Source: Brotaphodocola faecis (GTDB lineage Bacteria; Bacillota; Clostridia; Lachnospirales; Lachnospiraceae). From it: a stretch of DNA of 64,000 nucleotides. Shown here piece after piece: positions 24,328-30,836 of the stretch. Below the pieces are notes generated by a model that had not been told where the DNA came from, did not search any database, and worked only from the letters and a program-made list of their open reading frames with translations. Every line of letters starts with the position of its first letter. Position 1 is the stretch's first letter. The stretch is taken from assembly GCF_040096075.1 (NCBI RefSeq), contig NZ_JBBMFJ010000001.1, positions 165,597 through 229,596 on the forward strand, in the 5' to 3' direction. Position numbers and translations under genes: made by a program.

Positions 24328-25331
24328 TATTGCAATTTCTGTAAAATGTCTAATACTTCTCCAATATCCTGATTGATACAGATGGCGCGTTTCCGGATTT
24401 GATTCGGCGCATAAGCTTCACCAAGATTCAGGCAGGCGTAAGTGGCATTGGGATTCTGGTCTGTCATCTGCCAGAAGCTGTACTTCACGATACCTGGTGT
24501 ATTGTATCCCGTTCCCAGTTCCAGAAACAGCAGCCGCATTCCCTCATGTCTGCGCAAAAATTCCGCATAACGCTGCGATGCCCGGTGCCAGCCTTCATCC
24601 TGAACAAAGGTGTCATCACAGCGCAAATTCATGGTCATGGGTCTTCCGCATTTCAGACAGTGCGGCACCAGATCGGATAGAATCTGCATCTTCAAAGTTC
24701 CCGGTTCCGGCGGTCGCAGTTCCTGATATCTGCTCTGATTTTTCTGCGATTTCGCTGGCATCGTTTCCGCAGTCAGCGGTTCCTCCGTTTTTTCTATTTT
24801 CACCATATATCCCTGCGATTCCAGCATGCACCGGATGATTTCTTCATTATCATAGGTCTCCTCATGGCATGGCCTGCTGCACTGGAACAGTCCATAATCT
24901 CCCTGGGTATAAAAGAGGCGGTGCTTGTCAAATCCGGCCTTCTGGAAACAGTGATCCACGTTGGTCGTCAGCACAAAATAGTCCTTCTCCTTCACCAGAT
25001 CATAGAGCTGTTCATACACCGGTTTCGGCGCATTCTGATAGCGGTTGATCCAGATATAACGGCTCCAGTAGGCCCAGTGTTCTTCCGAAGTCTGAAACGG
25101 ATAAAAACCGCCGGAATACATATCCGCAAAGCCATATTGTTTCGCGAAATCTGAAAAATAACGTTCAAACCGCTCCCCGCTGTAGGTAAATCCTGCCGAA
25201 GTAGAAAGCCCTGCACCGGCTCCGATCACCACCGCATCTGATTTCTCCAGTGTCTCTTTCAGACGCTCAATCTGCTCTGTCTGATCCGAGGATTCTTCTG
25301 TAAATTTCTTTGTCCAGATCCTTGAAAACAT
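24327..25331 (-). CDS. SirTM-type sirtuin, probable protein ADP-ribosyltransferase
   Basis: This 334-residue protein has the sirtuin NAD pocket GAGAGLSTSAGF near residues 37-48 and TTNVDHCF near 140. Where canonical sirtuins carry the catalytic His (ELHG), this one reads YTQGDYG, the change typical of class M sirtuins (SirTM), which ADP-ribosylate rather than deacylate. A zinc-site-like CLKCGRP follows near 222. Known SirTM operons also encode a macrodomain hydrolase, present here upstream, and usually GcvH-L and a lipoate ligase, both absent from this window. Its first 65 bases overlap the macrodomain gene in another frame. No ATG lies between the chosen start and the NAD motif, so the overlap is probably real. 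Confidence 0.87.
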   Translation of the reverse strand: MFSRIWTKKFTEESSDQTEQIERLKETLEKSDAVVIGAGAGLSTSAGFTYSGERFERYFSDFAKQYGFADMYSGGFYPFQTSEEHWAYWSRYIWINRYQNAPKPVYEQLYDLVKEKDYFVLTTNVDHCFQKAGFDKHRLFYTQGDYGLFQCSRPCHEETYDNEEIIRCMLESQGYMVKIEKTEEPLTAETMPAKSQKNQSRYQELRPPEPGTLKMQILSDLVPHCLKCGRPMTMNLRCDDTFVQDEGWHRASQRYAEFLRRHEGMRLLFLELGTGYNTPGIVKYSFWQMTDQNPNATYACLNLGEAYAPNQIRKRAICINQDIGEVLDILQKLQ

Positions 25332-26061
25332 TGAAGACCACCTTCTTTATCCTGGTTTCTGTTTCTAAAAATTCCCGCACGGCGCGAACCGCGATCTCTG
25401 CCGCTTTCTCATTTGGAAAATGGAATTCTCCGGTAGAAATACAGCAGAACGCAATGCTTTCCACACCGGACTGCGCCGCCAGTTTCAGACAGAAACGGTA
25501 ACAATTTGCAAGCAGGTCACAGTCCTTTTTTGTCACAGTTCCATAAATAACCGGCCCTACAGTATGAAGTACATACTTGCACGGCAGATTAAAGGCCGGT
25601 GTGATTTTGGCCTGTCCGGTATCCTCCTCATGTCCCTGCTTTCGCATCAGATCCGCACAGTACAGCCGAAGCTGTATGCCACTGTGGCTGTGGATGATGT
25701 TATCAATGCAGCCGTGAAGCGGATAAAAGCATCCGCACAGGCCGCTGTTGGCGGCATTCACAATGGCATCGATTTTCAGTGTAGTAATATCGCCCTGCCA
25801 GAGTGCCAGACGCTCATCCAGATCACACGACGCGATTTCAGAAACATCCGTAAGGGTTCGTTTGCTCTGCTCTTCCTGCAAATATTCATCCTGGATCTGC
25901 AGGAATTCTTCCGAAATCTGCTTCGGTTCCCGGACATTCATCAATGCCCGGAGCAGGTCATCCTGTTCCTTTTTTCCTATCGGAATTTCCATGCTCCGGC
26001 GTTCTCTTCGCTCTGCGCAAAGGGCCCGGATCAGATATTGTCTGCGCTCACTCTGGTTCAT
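25267..26061 (-). CDS. Zinc-containing macrodomain protein (protein ADP-ribosyl hydrolase)
   Basis: This 264-residue protein has a helical N-terminal region (1-75) and a macrodomain from about 80. The ADP-ribose loop is DAIVNAANSGLCGCF near 105-120, then PLHGCIDNIIH with the Cys/His pattern of zinc macrodomains, and the second loop region CISTGEFHFPNEKAA near 215-229. Such proteins remove ADP-ribose from proteins modified by the co-encoded SirTM enzyme. The sirtuin gene follows and overlaps it by 65 bases, so expression is probably coupled. Confidence 0.9.
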   Translation of the reverse strand: MNQSERRQYLIRALCAERRERRSMEIPIGKKEQDDLLRALMNVREPKQISEEFLQIQDEYLQEEQSKRTLTDVSEIASCDLDERLALWQGDITTLKIDAIVNAANSGLCGCFYPLHGCIDNIIHSHSGIQLRLYCADLMRKQGHEEDTGQAKITPAFNLPCKYVLHTVGPVIYGTVTKKDCDLLANCYRFCLKLAAQSGVESIAFCCISTGEFHFPNEKAAEIAVRAVREFLETETRIKKVVFNVFKDLDKEIYRRILGSDRAD

Positions 26062-26147
26062 ACGACATCCCTCATTTTTTAGAATTTCTCAGCAGCTCCC
26101 TGCCCGTTTCCAGGCTTTTTGTCTGCCAGAATTTTAGTCTGTTTCTC

Positions 26148-26543
26148 TTAGAATTCGTACGGCGGGTTACCGGAAAAGTCCGCGATCAGACCGTGAGCAT
26201 CTTCCAGATAGAACACTTCAAAAATCGGGTTCTCTGCGGTCTGATACTGGCTCTTTACGATCGGGTTTGCAATGCACATTTCCTTGACAGCCATGTTGTT
26301 TTCAAACACTGCCTTGCCGTGCAGGCGGATCCATGCGTAGGACGGACTGGAAACAGAAATCTCAATCTCCGGGTTCTTCTGCATATCCTTGTACACCGCT
26401 TTAGTATTGTTGGTGCAGAACCAGAGCTTTCCATCCATCTCGCCGGAGAACATGAACGGACGGCATTTTGCCTTTCCATCACGTCCTACGGTTGCCAGAT
26501 ACTGTACCGGATTTGCCTGTAAAAATTCTACTACTTTCTTCAT
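26148..26543 (-). CDS. Pyridoxamine-5'-phosphate-oxidase-like flavin split-barrel protein
   Basis: The protein has 131 residues; the ATG at 26543 has GGAGG 8 nt upstream, while the ATG at 26558 has no site. The FMN-binding split-barrel pattern is clear: NPVQYLATVGRDGKAKCRPF near the N-terminus, LWFCTNNTKAVYKDMQKNP, and IRLHGKAVFE. It should bind FMN or F420-like cofactor and carry out a small redox reaction; the substrate is unknown. It follows the nitroreductase gene but has its own promoter, which shares its layout with that of the repeat-peptide gene. Confidence 0.88.
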   Translation of the reverse strand: MKKVVEFLQANPVQYLATVGRDGKAKCRPFMFSGEMDGKLWFCTNNTKAVYKDMQKNPEIEISVSSPSYAWIRLHGKAVFENNMAVKEMCIANPIVKSQYQTAENPIFEVFYLEDAHGLIADFSGNPPYEF

Positions 26544-26606
26544 TGTCTTATCCTCCATGATAAATGTTATGATTGGGTTTTGAAAGTTTTTCCTTTCGAT
26601 GACTCA

Positions 26607-26645
26607 ACTATAACGGATGATGAGAAAATGCGGAAGTACGCACAA
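26607..26645 (-). promoter_or_regulatory. Promoter of the split-barrel gene with shared TTGTGCGTAC motif
   Basis: On the minus strand TTGTGCGTAC is followed at once by a poor -35 (TTCCGC, 26630-26635), 17 bp, and TATAGT (26607-26612). The palindrome CACAATATTGTG (26641-26652) and a GATAGTT/AACTATC dyad lie just upstream. The layout equals that at 28560-28598, which suggests a common activator. Confidence 0.6.
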
Positions 26646-26688
26646 TATTGTGGGATAGTTACCGCGGGGAAACTATCGCCTTTTCCAT

Positions 26689-27279
26689 TTAAAATCGTAA
26701 AACACGTCTTTCTTTTCTTGGCTTTGCGGATGGGTGCCTGTCCTCCTCGCGCGGATATCCTAGGATAAGCTGCATGACAGCATAGTGCGTAACCGGGATT
26801 TCCCACTGTCTTAACACATCCTGTCCGTAGGAATCAGCAAATGCCATCCACCCCTGACCAATATAACAGGAACCAATCCCCAAAGAATCTGCCATCAGCA
26901 TCATATTTTCCGCTGCTACTGCGCAGTCATCCACCGAAAATAGAAAATTCTTCGGCGCAAACAGAGTGATGACCGTAGGTGCATCATAAAAAGCGTTAAG
27001 CAGCTTCGGATCATCTGCAATGCTGGGCTGTTCTTTTGATACATAACTGGTGGCTGTAGCCATCCGGGGATGAGAATTTGCCCGCTTAATCTTGCCGAGA
27101 CGCTCATTCACTTCTCTGTCCTGACAAACTGCAAAAATCACGCTCTGCCTGCCACCCGCACTTGGCGCATACAAACCGGCCTGCAAAATTTCCTGCAACG
27201 CAGATTCTTCAATCTGTCTGTCCTCAAACCGCCGGAAAGAACGGCGGTGCAAGATTGTTTTCATCACTTCATTCATCAT
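26689..27279 (-). CDS. Nitroreductase-family FMN oxidoreductase
   Basis: The protein has 196 residues; the start at 27279 has GGAGG upstream and overlaps the radical SAM stop by 4 bases (ATGA). The FMN-binding N-terminal signature ILHRRSFRRFEDRQI is followed by LYAPSAGGRQSVIF, and the C-terminal part has LGIGSCYIGQG and LGYPRE segments. It should reduce a small molecule with NAD(P)H. Translational coupling with the maturase makes a role in peptide modification or in handling its product plausible, but this is inference. Confidence 0.88.
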   Translation of the reverse strand: MMNEVMKTILHRRSFRRFEDRQIEESALQEILQAGLYAPSAGGRQSVIFAVCQDREVNERLGKIKRANSHPRMATATSYVSKEQPSIADDPKLLNAFYDAPTVITLFAPKNFLFSVDDCAVAAENMMLMADSLGIGSCYIGQGWMAFADSYGQDVLRQWEIPVTHYAVMQLILGYPREEDRHPSAKPRKERRVLRF

Positions 27280-28310
27280 GAAACCTCCTTCCAGCACTGC
27301 GGATCAGCGGCATAGAAATCCCCGTCTTTACCGCTTGCCACGGCAGGACACCCCCGGCAAAACGCCAACAGTTCGCACTTGCTGCACTTCTCAAACTTCG
27401 TGTAATCACGGTACTGCTCCATCTGACAAACCCATACATCCGATAACTGATCCGTAAATACGTTGGCTACCTTGCTGTTCTGCACTCTTCTGCAGGCGTA
27501 AACATCTCCGGCGGGAAGGATTGTCAGGTGGCAGTTGCCACAGTTGCATCCACCATAAATCATGCCATCCTCTACGGCCTCCGAAATCTGAAATGCCCCA
27601 GTTTCGTACTCATACAGCGTCCACAGATGGTCTTTCTTGTTGAAGTAGGTCTGACAGCCTGCGGCCTCATATTCCCTGAATTTCTTGTCGCAGTCAGATA
27701 GCAGCTTGTGGTAGCGCAGCGGCTCAATGCCCACATCTTTTTCCGCGCTAGTGGGACAGTAACGGGCGAAAGCAAAGACATTTACCCCAGCCGCCACAAC
27801 AGCATCGATAATGCCTGGAACCTCGTCAATGTTCGTACCGGAAACGGTGGTCATCACCACAGAACGGATACCCGCCCGGTTGATGCAGCCGATCTTCTCC
27901 AGCGTAATATCAAAACTGCCGGGTTTGCGGAACCAGTCGTGGGTCTGGCGCAAACCGTCAATGGAAAGCTGATATTTTTCGCATCCATACTCCTTTAGCT
28001 TACGGCACACTTCATCCGTCAAATGAAACGGATTTCCAAGAATCGTAAATGGAACGCTGTGCTGCCTCATCAGTTCCAGCAGTTTCCAAAAGTCCGGATG
28101 CAAAATCGGATCACCGCCGGTGATGTAGAAATACGGCAGACGGTCATAAACTTTGCAGAAATCCAGACAGTTATAAAAGGTGTCCTGCATCTGCTGCCAG
28201 GACATCGCATCCAACTTTTTGTTGCTGTTTTCAGAAAAAATATAACAATGCTTACACCGCTGGTCACATTCATCGGTGATGTGCCACTGAAAAGAAAAAT
28301 ACTGTTTCAT
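27276..28310 (-). CDS. Radical SAM/SPASM peptide maturase
   Basis: This 344-residue protein has the radical SAM cluster motif CDQRCKHCY near residues 15-23 and GGDPILHPDFW near 65-75. The SPASM-type C-terminal region is rich in Cys: GGCNCGNC near 254, ACRR, then CSKCELLAFCRGCP near 313-326 and a final Cys near 340, enough for auxiliary [4Fe-4S] clusters. It starts 3 bp after a gene for a 63-residue peptide with three Cys-containing repeats. SPASM enzymes next to such peptides make thioether or related crosslinks at Cys. I recall an annotated family named the ACGX system that matches this pair; the product has not been defined as far as I know. Confidence 0.9.
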   Translation of the reverse strand: MKQYFSFQWHITDECDQRCKHCYIFSENSNKKLDAMSWQQMQDTFYNCLDFCKVYDRLPYFYITGGDPILHPDFWKLLELMRQHSVPFTILGNPFHLTDEVCRKLKEYGCEKYQLSIDGLRQTHDWFRKPGSFDITLEKIGCINRAGIRSVVMTTVSGTNIDEVPGIIDAVVAAGVNVFAFARYCPTSAEKDVGIEPLRYHKLLSDCDKKFREYEAAGCQTYFNKKDHLWTLYEYETGAFQISEAVEDGMIYGGCNCGNCHLTILPAGDVYACRRVQNSKVANVFTDQLSDVWVCQMEQYRDYTKFEKCSKCELLAFCRGCPAVASGKDGDFYAADPQCWKEVS

Positions 28311-28313
28311 AGT

Positions 28314-28505
28314 TTACTGCTTATCTCCAGCACCGCAGGCAGAGCCACAAGCAGTAGGTGTTTCTTCCGGCTTGTCCCCTGCTCCACACGCGGTTCCGCA
28401 TGCTGCTGGCTTTTCTTCCTGCTTGTCTCCTGCTCCGCACGCAGTCCCACATGCTACTGATGCCTCTGCCTTTTTATTCCATCCAAAAAGATTTGATAAA
28501 CTCAT
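28314..28505 (-). CDS. ACGX-repeat peptide, probable radical-SAM-modified precursor
   Basis: The 63-residue peptide begins MSLSNLFGWNKKAEASV as a leader-like part. It is followed by three repeats of about 18 residues, each ACG(T/S)ACGAGDK plus an acidic linker (QEEKPA, PEETPT), giving six Cys in all. There is no signal peptide or Gly-Gly cleavage site. The ribosome site AGGAGG is well placed. The maturase gene starts 3 bp downstream, then the nitroreductase. No exporter or peptidase gene is adjacent, so the product may stay in the cell. The repeats are also visible in the DNA with a 54-nt period. Confidence 0.88.
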   Translation of the reverse strand: MSLSNLFGWNKKAEASVACGTACGAGDKQEEKPAACGTACGAGDKPEETPTACGSACGAGDKQ

Positions 28506-28559
28506 AATTTCCTGCCTCCTGATTTTTATATTCCGGACTCATTTCCCATCCACAATGTT

Positions 28560-28598
28560 ATTGTACTGAATCAGCCAGCGTAAAAAAAGTACGCACAA
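28560..28598 (-). promoter_or_regulatory. Promoter of the repeat-peptide operon with shared TTGTGCGTAC motif
   Basis: On the minus strand TTGTGCGTAC is followed by a TTTTTT -35 position (28583-28588), 17 bp, and TACAAT (28560-28565). The same motif, order and spacing occur upstream of the split-barrel gene at 26607-26645. The weak -35 suggests activation by a protein bound just upstream. Confidence 0.6.
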
Positions 28599-28621
28599 AT
28601 CTATTACTGAGTCACCTTTTT

Positions 28622-28668
28622 GTAACCGTGTTACTGTAACTTGTAACCCACAGTTACTGCGAAGTAAC
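28622..28668. promoter_or_regulatory. Cluster of six GTAAC/GTTAC half-sites
   Basis: GTAAC or its complement GTTAC occurs at 28622, 28630, 28636, 28643, 28653 and 28664, forming overlapping dyads such as GTAAC-CGT-GTTAC. The cluster lies immediately upstream of the HxlR promoter and between the two divergent transcripts. It is a likely binding site for one or both HxlR proteins. Confidence 0.6.
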
Positions 28669-28671
28669 TAC

Positions 28672-28700
28672 TTGAACACCGGAACATGCTATATTATAAT
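28672..28700 (+). promoter_or_regulatory. Promoter of the tandem HxlR genes
   Basis: TTGAAC (28672-28677), 17 bp, TATAAT (28695-28700): a good sigma-A promoter 30-40 bp before the first HxlR gene. Confidence 0.75.
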
Positions 28701-28743
28701 TTGTATATAACATTCAAATGGAAACTATTGGAGGTGCATGTTT

Positions 28744-29067
28744 ATGCTTACCAAAGAAGAAATGCCCGCCTGCCCGGTGGCCACCACGGTCTCTCTCATC
28801 GGAAGCAAATGGAAGCTTCTGATCATGCGAAATCTTCTGGCGCGTCCGTGGCGCTTTAACGAACTGAAAAAGGATCTGGAAGGCATCAGCCAAAAGGTAC
28901 TCACCGACAGTCTGCGCTCCATGGAGGCGGATGGCATCATCACCCGGACCGTATACCCGGAAGTGCCGCCACGGGTAGAATATGCACTGTCCGAACTAGG
29001 CGAATCCATGCGGCCTATCATCAAATCGATGGAAACATGGGGATTAGCCTACAAAGCGCAGAAATAA
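28744..29067 (+). CDS. HxlR-family winged-helix regulator, first of a tandem pair
   Basis: The protein has 107 residues. The ATG at 28744 lies 9 nt from GGAGG and is preferred over the ATG at 28738, which is too close. The HxlR pattern is complete: PACPV with a conserved Cys near residue 8, KWKLLIMRNLL, RFNELKKDLEGISQKVLTDSLR, and YPEVPPRVEYALSELG. The N-terminal Cys serves as a redox or electrophile sensor in several HxlR proteins. It is 18 bp upstream of a related HxlR gene and divergent from the peptide operon, which it probably controls. Confidence 0.9.
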   Translation: MLTKEEMPACPVATTVSLIGSKWKLLIMRNLLARPWRFNELKKDLEGISQKVLTDSLRSMEADGIITRTVYPEVPPRVEYALSELGESMRPIIKSMETWGLAYKAQK

Positions 29068-29085
29068 AGAATAAGGAGATTTCCC

Positions 29086-29427
29086 ATGCCAGATATTCAG
29101 AATACCAAAAAGCTCCCGGCCTGCCCGGTGGAGACAACCCTTACACTCATCAGTGATAAATGGAAAGTGCTCATTCTCCGGGACTTACTGACGGGAACCA
29201 AACGATTTGGAGAATTGAAAAAATCCATCGGCCAGGTAAGTCAGAAGGTACTTACCGCCCAACTGCGCCAGATGGAGGAAAGCGGCCTGGTAAACCGCAA
29301 GGTTTACGCCGAAGTGCCTCCGAAAGTGGAATATTCCCTGACGGATCTCGGTCACAGCTTAAAGCCGATCATGGATGCCATGTGGACCTGGGGCGAACAT
29401 TATCAGCACTCCCAGGAACAAAATTAA
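29086..29427 (+). CDS. HxlR-family winged-helix regulator, second of a tandem pair
   Basis: This 113-residue protein shares the HxlR layout of its neighbour: PACPVETTLTLISDKWKVLI, then KRFGELKKSIGQVSQKVLTAQL and YAEVPPKVEYSLTDLG. About half the residues are identical, and both keep the single N-terminal Cys, which points to a local duplication. They are one transcript ending in the terminator at 29434-29490. The two may form heterodimers or divide the two promoters of the locus between them; this is conjecture. Confidence 0.9.
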   Translation: MPDIQNTKKLPACPVETTLTLISDKWKVLILRDLLTGTKRFGELKKSIGQVSQKVLTAQLRQMEESGLVNRKVYAEVPPKVEYSLTDLGHSLKPIMDAMWTWGEHYQHSQEQN

Positions 29428-29433
29428 TGTCAG

Positions 29434-29490
29434 GACAGGCTGCTGCACAACAGGATTCCACATTTCCCATTGCGCAGCAGCCTGTTTTTT
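29434..29490. terminator. Bidirectional terminator between HxlR and ldh
   Basis: A strong stem ACAGGCTGCTGC.CAA / TTG.GCAGCAGCCTGT followed by TTTTTT on the plus strand, placed between convergent genes. Confidence 0.85.
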
Positions 29491-29493
29491 ACC

Positions 29494-30438
29494 TTAGCTG
29501 TTTTCCTGAATAATCTTCTTTAATACATTTGCTGAATTTCTCAACGCATCCAGTTCCTTTTCACTTAATTCAATCGGCACGACTGCCTCAATTCCATTGG
29601 CATCCACAACCGATGGGATACTCAGTACCACATCCTGAATTCCATACTCTCCCGTCATCAGGCTGGATACCGGCATAATGGAACGTTCATCCCGCACAAT
29701 GGCAGAACAGATTCTGCAGACTGCCATCGCGATGCCATAGTAGGTTGCGTGCTTTCTGGATATGATCTCGTACGCACTGTTTCTTACATTGTTGAAAATC
29801 CTATCCATGGAGGCATCGTGATCGTAATGTCCTCTTAATTCGCAAAAATCATGAATCGGCAAGCCGCCGATCCGAGCATCACTCCACGCGGCAAGCTCAC
29901 TATCCCCATGTTCTCCGATAATGTAAGCGTGTACGCTTCTGCTGTCCACACCTAAATGCTCACCCAGTTCATACCGGAATCTTCCCGTATCAAGAACCGT
30001 ACCGGAACCAATCACGCGATTTGCCGGGTATCCGGATTCCTTTAATGCAATATAAGTAAGAATATCTACCGGATTTGAGACGATCAGTAAAATTCCATGG
30101 AATTCTCTCTTTTTGATTTCACCAACAATGGATTTCATAATAGCACTATTTTTCCTGATCAGATCCAGTCTTGTCTCATCTGGTTTCTGATTTGCTCCGG
30201 CCGTGATTACGATCACCGCTGCATCGGTAATGTCGTCGTAAGTTCCCGCATAAATTTTCATGGGACTTGCAAATGCCATCCCATGACCGATATCCATAGC
30301 CTCTCCTTCCGCCCTTCTCTGATCCGCATCAATCAGAACCATCTCTGAAAACAGCTTGCTCTGCATCAGTGCAAATGCAGAAGCTGACCCAACAAATCCA
30401 CATCCTACAATCACTACTTTTCTGCTGTTTACTGCCAT
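29494..30438 (-). CDS. ldh: L-lactate dehydrogenase
   Basis: The protein has 314 residues; the ATG at 30438 has GGAGG 5 nt upstream and is preferred to the one four codons earlier. The NAD-binding GCGFVGSASAF motif is at residues about 9-19, the substrate arginine region near KPDETRLDLIRKN, IVSNPVDILTY near 122, and the catalytic His in IGEHGDSE near 177. It reduces pyruvate to L-lactate with NADH in fermentation. The promoter is a perfect-consensus TTGACA-17-TATAAT with a palindrome directly upstream. It is monocistronic. Confidence 0.9.
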   Translation of the reverse strand: MAVNSRKVVIVGCGFVGSASAFALMQSKLFSEMVLIDADQRRAEGEAMDIGHGMAFASPMKIYAGTYDDITDAAVIVITAGANQKPDETRLDLIRKNSAIMKSIVGEIKKREFHGILLIVSNPVDILTYIALKESGYPANRVIGSGTVLDTGRFRYELGEHLGVDSRSVHAYIIGEHGDSELAAWSDARIGGLPIHDFCELRGHYDHDASMDRIFNNVRNSAYEIISRKHATYYGIAMAVCRICSAIVRDERSIMPVSSLMTGEYGIQDVVLSIPSVVDANGIEAVVPIELSEKELDALRNSANVLKKIIQENS

Positions 30439-30499
30439 ATATTCCTCCAAATCTGAGTATACACTCTGAAATCTTTTATTACCTGGTTTCTATAATGGC

Positions 30500-30545
30500 A
30501 TTATATGGTAATTTTCTATGTTTGTCAATATTAGTAATCATTACT
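30500..30545 (-). promoter_or_regulatory. Consensus promoter of ldh with upstream palindrome
   Basis: On the minus strand TTGACA (30523-30528), 17 bp, TATAAT (30500-30505), both matching consensus. The 13-bp palindrome AGTAATCATTACT (30533-30545) lies just upstream of the -35 and may bind a regulator. Confidence 0.8.
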
Positions 30546-30560
30546 ATATTTTATTTTTAT

Positions 30561-30599
30561 CTACTGATTGCTATTTCAATTCAAAATAGCAATCAGTAG
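30561..30599 (-). terminator. Stem-loop at the end of the tspO fragment
   Basis: Perfect 16-bp arms CTACTGATTGCTATTT and its complement enclose 7 nt and include the tspO stop codon. It is AU-rich with an A-rich rather than T-rich tail on the minus strand, so terminator function is likely but not certain. Confidence 0.6.
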
Positions 30600-30836
30600 A
30601 TTCAGATATCCTGCATACGTCAGCCACACCAGATACGGCACCAGCAGATTCCCTGCCTTTCTCGACAGCAGATAAAACTGGTTCAGGCAACTGTAGACCA
30701 AATACCATAAAAAGCAGAGCCAGGCAAAAGCAATCGTATACTGCTTTCCCAGAAAGAACAGGATTGGCCAGAAAAAATTGACCACCAGCTGCGTCCCATA
30801 GGTTTTCAACGCCCTGGTCTGCGTCGTGCTATCCAA
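30576..30836 (-). pseudogene. tspO fragment (C-terminal half) abutting a DUF1703 gene
   Basis: The 86 codons match the C-terminal half of TspO/MBR tryptophan-rich sensory proteins: LKTYGTQLVVNFFWPILFF near the start, then AWLCFLWYLVYSCLNQFYLL and LLVPYLVWLTYAGYLNLLIA at the end. Full-length TspO has about 155 residues and five helices; only about three remain. The only start is a TTG inside the last codons of the DUF1703 gene, with a stop directly before it. The N-terminal part is not found upstream of the DUF1703 gene. It appears to be a remnant truncated by insertion or deletion. Confidence 0.7.

Noticed and set aside
28314..28505. Metallothionein-like protein instead of a modified peptide
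   Set aside because: Six Cys in CG-x-ACG repeats could bind metal, but the adjacent SPASM maturase 3 bp away makes a modified peptide the better reading; metal binding remains possible.
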